A stretch of 10,656 nucleotides of DNA. It comes from Dehalococcoidia bacterium (GTDB lineage Bacteria > Chloroflexota > Dehalococcoidia > Dehalococcoidales > Fen-1064). The notes below the pieces were generated by a model. That model did not search any database. It had not been told where the DNA came from and saw only the letters and a list, made by a program, of their open reading frames with translations. This document shows, piece by piece, positions 6,130 to 10,656 of the stretch. The first letter of the stretch is position 1, and every line of letters starts with the position of its first letter. The translations under genes were made by a program, and so were the position numbers. The DNA is taken from contig PMCB01000090.1 of assembly GCA_003153955.1 (NCBI GenBank), positions 479-11,134 on the forward strand, in the 5' to 3' direction.

Positions 6130-6130
6130 A

Positions 6131-7705
6131 TTATAAATCCGTCCCGGCGTATGAAAGATTCAGGCTTTTATTGATCAGGGGGAAATCAGGGACGATGTTT
6201 CCCAGAACGGCATGCTCGATTGCCTGCCAGTTGCAAAACGAGGCCGTTCTGACCTTGTAACGGTCAATACGGCCGTCTTTGATATTGACCCAATGTAAAT
6301 TTTGTCCGCGCGGCGCCTCGACCAAAGAAAGCGAGTACCCGTCTTTGATTTCCATTCCGGTACAGATTTCCCCTTTGTCCAATCGTGAAATTAAGTAATG
6401 GATCAGCATCACCGAATCGTTGATTTCGGCGGCTTTCACGTTGAAACGGTCTAAAACATCCCCTTTCTCCGCAATCCTTTTATGAAATTGCGCAGAAATA
6501 TCGCCATAGATGCCGTAAGACCGGTCGAACCTGGTATCAATCGCCACACCGGAAGCCCGTGCGGCCGGTCCGGTAATATTGAGCAGATTGACCAGTTCTT
6601 TTTTAATTACCCCCGTCGTTTCCAGACGGTCGATGACCGAAGAGGTTGCGTAAATGGAATCGGTTGCGGATTTCAGTCTGGTTGTAAAATCTTCGAGGTA
6701 TTTGGAAAGTTCGATAATCGCCTTCGGCGGAATGTCTTTGGTAAGGCCGCCCGGACAAATAATGCCTTTCATGAACCGGGAACCGGTCAGGATATTATTC
6801 ATGCGTAAAATTTCTTCCCGCAGCACGTAGAAAGGACTGGCGCCTTTGGTAAAAGCAACATCGATAATCATCCCGGCCATATCGCCCAGGTGGGAATAAA
6901 TGCGCTCGATTTCCAGCAAAATTGTTCTTAACTGCAATGCACGTTTCGGAATTTCAATTTTGCCGGTATTTTCTACTGCCATGCAAAAAGCAACCGCGTT
7001 AGCCGCCGTTTCATCACCGCTGATAGATTCCGCAATACAGACCGCCTGCTGCGGGGTTTTCCCTTCGGCCAATTTCTCAATGCCGCGGTGCTTATAAAAC
7101 ATCCTGATTTCGAGATTGAAAATGGTTTCACCGATGACGCTGAAACGGAAATGCCCGGGTTCGATAATCCCGGCATGCACCGGGCCGACCGGAATCTGGT
7201 AGACCCCTTCTCCCGTAACCTTTTTAAAAACATACTCGCTATCAACAGGAATTGTTTCACGGGTAACTACCGGTTGATTCCGGAAGTCTTTCCGCAACGG
7301 ATGAAACCCCTCCGGATATACCTCATACAAAAAGAGGCGCCTTTTATCGAAAGCATCCGGGAAAGTGACGCCGAAACCGTCGGTGATTTCACGTTCAAAC
7401 CAGCAGGCGGAGGGGAACAGGGAAGCCACCGAACCCGCTGAAGGCTGTTCCAGCCGGCGCGTAACGATCACAATATTGCTGTAATTCCTTTTTTCGAGTA
7501 CATAAAGCAGGGAAAAACCGGGATGATTGTTAAAATCCTCAACACAGAACAAACTGATTAAAACAACATTTTTACCGGAGATATTAGCCAGAGCGTCATT
7601 AAAATCATCTTCGGGTACGGAGACATAATTCACCGCGCAGTTCCTGTTCCTGGCTGCGGCGCTGTTTTCTTCGAAAATACGATTTATATCTACGACTTGT
7701 TTCAT
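6131..7705 (-). CDS. Ehr complex large subunit (HycE/HyfG-like, NuoC-NuoD fusion) without [NiFe] ligands
   Basis: A 524-residue homolog of the catalytic subunit of group 4 hydrogenases. Residues 1 to about 150 form the NuoC-like domain (ending YEVYPEGFHPLRKD) and about 165-524 the NuoD/hydrogenase-like domain (IPVGPVHAGIIEPGHFRF, MFYKHRGIEKLAEG, IERIYSHLGDMAG, SGVAIDTR, VEAPRG). In true hydrogenases the L1 motif is ERVCGIC and the L2 motif DPCxxC. Here L1 reads ESISGDE (Ser229, Glu232) and L2 reads NLSYAG (Ser518, Gly521). The protein stops three residues after L2, so the C-terminal tail removed by the maturation protease is also absent. It cannot bind the [NiFe] centre in the known way. The start is set by GAGGA overlapping the stop of the HyfF-like gene, six bases before the ATG. 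The role is perhaps structural or binding an unknown ligand. Confidence 0.93.
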   Translation of the reverse strand: MKQVVDINRIFEENSAAARNRNCAVNYVSVPEDDFNDALANISGKNVVLISLFCVEDFNNHPGFSLLYVLEKRNYSNIVIVTRRLEQPSAGSVASLFPSACWFEREITDGFGVTFPDAFDKRRLFLYEVYPEGFHPLRKDFRNQPVVTRETIPVDSEYVFKKVTGEGVYQIPVGPVHAGIIEPGHFRFSVIGETIFNLEIRMFYKHRGIEKLAEGKTPQQAVCIAESISGDETAANAVAFCMAVENTGKIEIPKRALQLRTILLEIERIYSHLGDMAGMIIDVAFTKGASPFYVLREEILRMNNILTGSRFMKGIICPGGLTKDIPPKAIIELSKYLEDFTTRLKSATDSIYATSSVIDRLETTGVIKKELVNLLNITGPAARASGVAIDTRFDRSYGIYGDISAQFHKRIAEKGDVLDRFNVKAAEINDSVMLIHYLISRLDKGEICTGMEIKDGYSLSLVEAPRGQNLHWVNIKDGRIDRYKVRTASFCNWQAIEHAVLGNIVPDFPLINKSLNLSYAGTDL

Positions 7706-7713
7706 CTTTTTCC

Positions 7714-9174
7714 TCAGAAACCCAGACTGCCGACAATTTTGGTCAGCATCGTGTGTAATCCGGTGGGGAAATACACTCCAAGCATTACAATGGCCGCAAA
7801 TAACGCGATTATCGGGAGCCGCATGCTGAGTGAAACATGATATTGTGCTGGCTTAGTTTCAGCTGTTTGCGGGATTGTCCGGATTAGAATCGCGGCAAAA
7901 GCGGCAGCCACAAGTAAAAAGCATAGCAATATCACGAACAGCAGCGGTAAAGAAAAATTCCCCAGTTGAATCAGGATATTCAGTTTGGACAAAAACACCG
8001 GGAAAAACGGCACGCCGATTATTGCCATACTGCCAGTGATCAGGCCCCACGCGGCCAGCGGCTGCAGCGTAAAAATATCTTTCATATCTTCAAATTGGTT
8101 GCTGTGATACTGCTGGTGCAGGATGCCCGATGAAAAGAAGAGCTGGGTTTTCACCAGCGCATGCGCCAGAATGTGAAATAGAACCCAAAAAAGCACTATT
8201 GGCGTTCCCAATCCAATACCGACCAGCAAAAACCCCATGTGTTCGATGCTTGAAAAAGCGATTAATTTTTTAACATTTCCACGGGGCAGCATGGACAGCG
8301 CGGCCACCGCGATGGTCAGGACGCCAAATCCGATCAAGATTAACGAAACGGGATGCCAGGCCGGTGTCAGATGTGCCACTGCATAAAGTCTCAGGATGCC
8401 GTAAATGCCGATATTTAACAACACCGCAGAAAGGAGCACACTGATAACCGAAGGGGCCTTGGCGTGCGCCTGGGGCAGCCAGGTGTGGAACGGCACGATT
8501 CCTGCCTTGGCTGCAAAACCGACAAAAACAAAAATAAACGCAAATGTAAATAATCTTGGTGACAGGCTCCCGGCTTGCTGCATCAATACATCCCAGTTTA
8601 ATGTGCCGGTTCCGGTCGCCTGCCTGGTCAGGGCAAAAAGAATTATCAAGCCGATAATGGAGAAAATCATGGCAGTGGAAGCGGTAAAGACGTATTTCAG
8701 CGCGGCGACGATATTTTCTTTGGCGTTCAGGGTAACGATCAATACAGCCGAAAGAATCGTCGTCAATTCCAGCAGTATCCAGAAAAGGGCCATGTTATTG
8801 CAATAGAAAGCAAAAACAACGACAACCAATAAGAGGTTATAGGCCGCATAAAACAGCCTTAATTCCCGGACTTCGATTTCGCCGGACTGGACTAAACGGC
8901 GGACATAACCGCGGGCATACAATGATGCCAGCAGAAAAATGACGCAGGCAATCAGCACTTCATAAACTGAAAGCGGGTCCACCATTAAATAACGGTTGAA
9001 GAAAAATGACGGCTGAGGCAGATAAATCAGGGTGACGACGGTCAATATGAGATAAATTACCGAATGCGCTATTGCCAGGGTGTTAAGGTAATCGGCGCGT
9101 TTCGATGAGAGGGAAAAACGCAGGAACATAAAGCCCATTACCAATAAGCCGGATATCAGGTAAGCCGCTAACAT
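7714..9174 (-). CDS. hyfF: Antiporter-type membrane subunit of the Ehr complex (HyfF/NuoL-M-N-like)
   Basis: About 486 residues with some 14 transmembrane helices, homologous to the ion-pumping Mrp-antiporter-like subunits of complex I and to HyfF/HycQ. Ion-path residues are kept (numbered from the ATG): Glu136 in FWILLELTTI (helix 5), Lys223 in FVGFAAKAGIVPFHTWLP with His230 (helix 7), Lys302-303 in VKKLIAFSSIEHMGF, and His338/Lys342 in ILAHALVKTQLFF. HAKAPSVISVLLSAVLLNIG is the typical helix 8 signature. It should therefore still move protons or sodium ions. Start choice: the ATG at 9174 or the TTG at 9177 just before it; the Shine-Dalgarno AAGGAG, formed by the last two codons of the HyfE-like gene, is 11 bases from the ATG and 8 from the TTG. 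It is 8 bases before the large subunit gene. Confidence 0.93.
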   Translation of the reverse strand: MLAAYLISGLLVMGFMFLRFSLSSKRADYLNTLAIAHSVIYLILTVVTLIYLPQPSFFFNRYLMVDPLSVYEVLIACVIFLLASLYARGYVRRLVQSGEIEVRELRLFYAAYNLLLVVVVFAFYCNNMALFWILLELTTILSAVLIVTLNAKENIVAALKYVFTASTAMIFSIIGLIILFALTRQATGTGTLNWDVLMQQAGSLSPRLFTFAFIFVFVGFAAKAGIVPFHTWLPQAHAKAPSVISVLLSAVLLNIGIYGILRLYAVAHLTPAWHPVSLILIGFGVLTIAVAALSMLPRGNVKKLIAFSSIEHMGFLLVGIGLGTPIVLFWVLFHILAHALVKTQLFFSSGILHQQYHSNQFEDMKDIFTLQPLAAWGLITGSMAIIGVPFFPVFLSKLNILIQLGNFSLPLLFVILLCFLLVAAAFAAILIRTIPQTAETKPAQYHVSLSMRLPIIALFAAIVMLGVYFPTGLHTMLTKIVGSLGF

Positions 9175-9182
9175 CAATCCGA

Positions 9183-9860
9183 TTACTCCTTAAACCACAT
9201 GACATAAGAATTTAATTTATTGTGAAATTCATCAATGCTGGAATCAATACCAAAAGCCAACACGGTTGCCAGCACGATCAGCATTACCAAGTCGATGATG
9301 ATCAGCAGCTCGATAATAAAGGGTAGTTCCGCGATAAAGAGGCTGAAAAGCAGGACGCCATTTTCCATTGTTAAGTAGCCCAGAATTTTTGTAATAACTC
9401 TTTTTCGGGTGAAAATGACCATCATGCCCATCAATGTCAGCGAAACACCGATTACCGCGCCGAAAAGAAACAGCCCGTCAGATGAAAGCACCGGTAAAAA
9501 CCTGGAAAACGACCAATAGACCAGAAAAATCAAAGCGGTCCCCACCAGTATCGAACCGATTGGTGTCAGATACCTGAATTCTAAATCGCGTTTCATGTGC
9601 ATCGATTTTTGAATCCGCCGCATCACATACGATACCAGGAAAGCCTTACTGACGACAGTCAATATCGCCAGCAGTAAAAGCACGACGCTGCCGTTTTTTA
9701 AGTACAATACGAAAGCCACCGCGGCAATGAACCAGGATTGAATGGAATAAACGTTAAAAAGCGAAGACAGCGTCCGCACAGTAATAATCAGAGCGGCGGT
9801 CGCCATGACCAGCACGAACAGTATTTTTGTGATGTCATTCAGGAGTTGTAAATTCATCAT
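9183..9860 (-). CDS. hyfE: HyfE/HycP-like membrane subunit of the Ehr complex
   Basis: A 225-residue protein with about seven transmembrane helices, present in Hyf-type and Ehr-type complexes. Its C-terminal half resembles NuoK: GYLTMENGVLLFSLFI places a glutamate in a membrane helix where NuoK has its conserved pumping glutamate, followed by IDLVMLIVLATVLAFG and a short cytoplasmic tail. The frame is open well upstream of the chosen start, but that extension overlaps the HycD-like gene in another frame and lacks family character. The ATG at 9860 overlaps the HycD stop as ATGA, a typical translational coupling, and begins MMNLQLLND ahead of the first helix. The second ATG (9857) is the alternative. 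Four bases before its stop lies the ribosome binding site of the next gene. Confidence 0.9.
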   Translation of the reverse strand: MMNLQLLNDITKILFVLVMATAALIITVRTLSSLFNVYSIQSWFIAAVAFVLYLKNGSVVLLLLAILTVVSKAFLVSYVMRRIQKSMHMKRDLEFRYLTPIGSILVGTALIFLVYWSFSRFLPVLSSDGLFLFGAVIGVSLTLMGMMVIFTRKRVITKILGYLTMENGVLLFSLFIAELPFIIELLIIIDLVMLIVLATVLAFGIDSSIDEFHNKLNSYVMWFKE

Positions 9861-10656
9861 TTTAATAACTCGAAAAGAATTGTTGAAAATGAAAAGAAGA
9901 ATGCCAGCATAAATAAATTCGGCAGGCGGAAAAGACGTGATTTTGCGAATAGCGACTCGAAAATGCCGACTGCGGTGGCCAAAAGCGCGCCTTTGGCAAT
10001 AAACGCGACTATCGATATCGAGACAGAAAGCATGGTAGGTTTCGCGGTCAGTCCCCACGGGAACAGAACATTGATCAGTACGGTCATCAACAGCGTTTGC
10101 TTGACGGCGTGGGAAATCTCCATCATGGCGAGGTCCGGCCCGGAATATTCCAGCAGCATTGCTTCATGTATCATCGTCAATTCAAGGTGTGTTTCAGGAT
10201 TGTCCACCGGAATCCGGGAAGACTCAACAATCAGGACAATGAACAGCGAAAGTGAAATGAGTAATGTAGACGGGTTGATCAGCAGCGAAGACTGCAGCGA
10301 GGTGGCGAACATCTGATAAAGGTTGGTGGTTTTTAACAATAAACCCAACGCCGCAAAAACGATAATAATTACCGGTTCGATGACGGCAGAAAATGTCATC
10401 TCCCTGGAACTGCCCATGGCACCGAAGGTGCTGCCGGCATCCAGTCCTGCCAGCGCCATGAAGAATTTGGCGCAAACCAGCAGGTATAAAAAGAGAATCA
10501 CATTACCGAAGCCGGCAGACATGCCCGGGATAAAGACAATCGGCACGAACAGCGATGCCACGATTACGCACACGATGTTGATGTACGGGGTTATCCGGAT
10601 TATCAGCGACGCGTTGTTGGAATAAACCGTCTCTTTCTTGAGCAGTTTAGACAGTG
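9857..10656 (-). CDS. hycD: HycD/NuoH-like membrane anchor subunit of the Ehr complex (5' part outside window)
   Basis: This subunit joins the peripheral arm to the membrane arm in complex I and group 4 hydrogenases. The last 265 residues are visible and the frame is open to the window edge; the family is usually about 300-320 residues, so roughly 40-50 are missing. Conserved stretches are LSKLLKKE near the start of the visible part, FMALAGLDAGSTFGAMGSSRE, VESSRIPVDNPETHLELTM and IHEAMLLEYSGPDLAMMEIS, with a helix pair at the C-terminus. These carry the acidic loop residues (Glu and Asp of SSRE, DNPETHLE) that in NuoH form the E-channel linking the quinone site to the membrane. The GTG near 10573 is internal, not a start. 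It is the first gene seen of the operon; an additional HyfB-like gene and the promoter are expected beyond the right edge. Confidence 0.93.
   Translation of the reverse strand, partial: LSKLLKKETVYSNNASLIIRITPYINIVCVIVASLFVPIVFIPGMSAGFGNVILFLYLLVCAKFFMALAGLDAGSTFGAMGSSREMTFSAVIEPVIIIVFAALGLLLKTTNLYQMFATSLQSSLLINPSTLLISLSLFIVLIVESSRIPVDNPETHLELTMIHEAMLLEYSGPDLAMMEISHAVKQTLLMTVLINVLFPWGLTAKPTMLSVSISIVAFIAKGALLATAVGIFESLFAKSRLFRLPNLFMLAFFFSFSTILFELLK

Noticed and set aside
6131..7705. Calling the operon a formate hydrogenlyase or [NiFe] hydrogenase
   Set aside because: All four [NiFe] cysteines are absent, so H2 chemistry by the known mechanism is not possible.
6131..7705. Calling the operon a NADH:quinone oxidoreductase (complex I)
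   Set aside because: The large subunit, HycD, HyfE and HyfF homologs have hydrogenase-4-type architecture, and no NuoI, NuoE, NuoF or NuoG genes are seen.
9861..10058. N-terminal extension of the HyfE-like protein
   Set aside because: The extra frame overlaps the HycD-like gene, lacks helices typical of the family, and the ATGA overlap at 9857-9860 gives a natural start.

Overview
The window looks like a piece of an anaerobic bacterial chromosome with moderate GC content. The gene families and the debris of short palindromic repeats in the large intergenic region fit a Chloroflexota/Dehalococcoidia-type or other subsurface anaerobe. No marker gene here settles the taxonomy, so that is an impression only.

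Left part (1-2340, + strand): the Sec accessory pair secD (a few N-terminal codons lie before base 1) and secF, overlapping by 8 bases and closed by a strong rho-independent terminator. Next (2385-3152) is a ZIP-family metal transporter with its own promoter. That promoter sits so close to the gene that the mRNA is probably leaderless.

Middle (3153-4565): about 1.4 kb without a credible gene, filled with small palindromes and inverted or direct repeats. These include two copies of a GGTTCGAAACC hairpin, a diverged inverted pair of a TTCCCGC/GCGGGAA element, a 31-base inverted repeat pair that encloses both, and a hairpin bracketed by direct repeats. It is followed by a metallo-beta-lactamase-fold hydrolase (4566-5240) and a 91-residue unknown protein (5304-5579), both on the + strand.

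Right part (5590-10656, - strand, read right to left): a tightly packed operon for a membrane complex of the group 4 hydrogenase / complex I superfamily. The order is HycD/NuoH-like (cut by the window edge), HyfE-like, HyfF-like antiporter-type subunit, HycE/HyfG-like large subunit (NuoC+NuoD fusion) and HyfI/NuoB-like small subunit. The point of most interest is that the large subunit has lost all four [NiFe]-ligand cysteines and the C-terminal maturation tail, and the small subunit has lost all four cysteines that normally hold its [4Fe-4S] cluster. The membrane arm keeps its ion-path residues. No ferredoxin-like subunit is seen. This places the operon with the Ehr (energy-converting hydrogenase-related) complexes, and within what is visible it appears to be devoid of redox cofactors. 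Its function is unknown: it may be an ion-translocating machine that is not driven by electron transfer through the usual sites.
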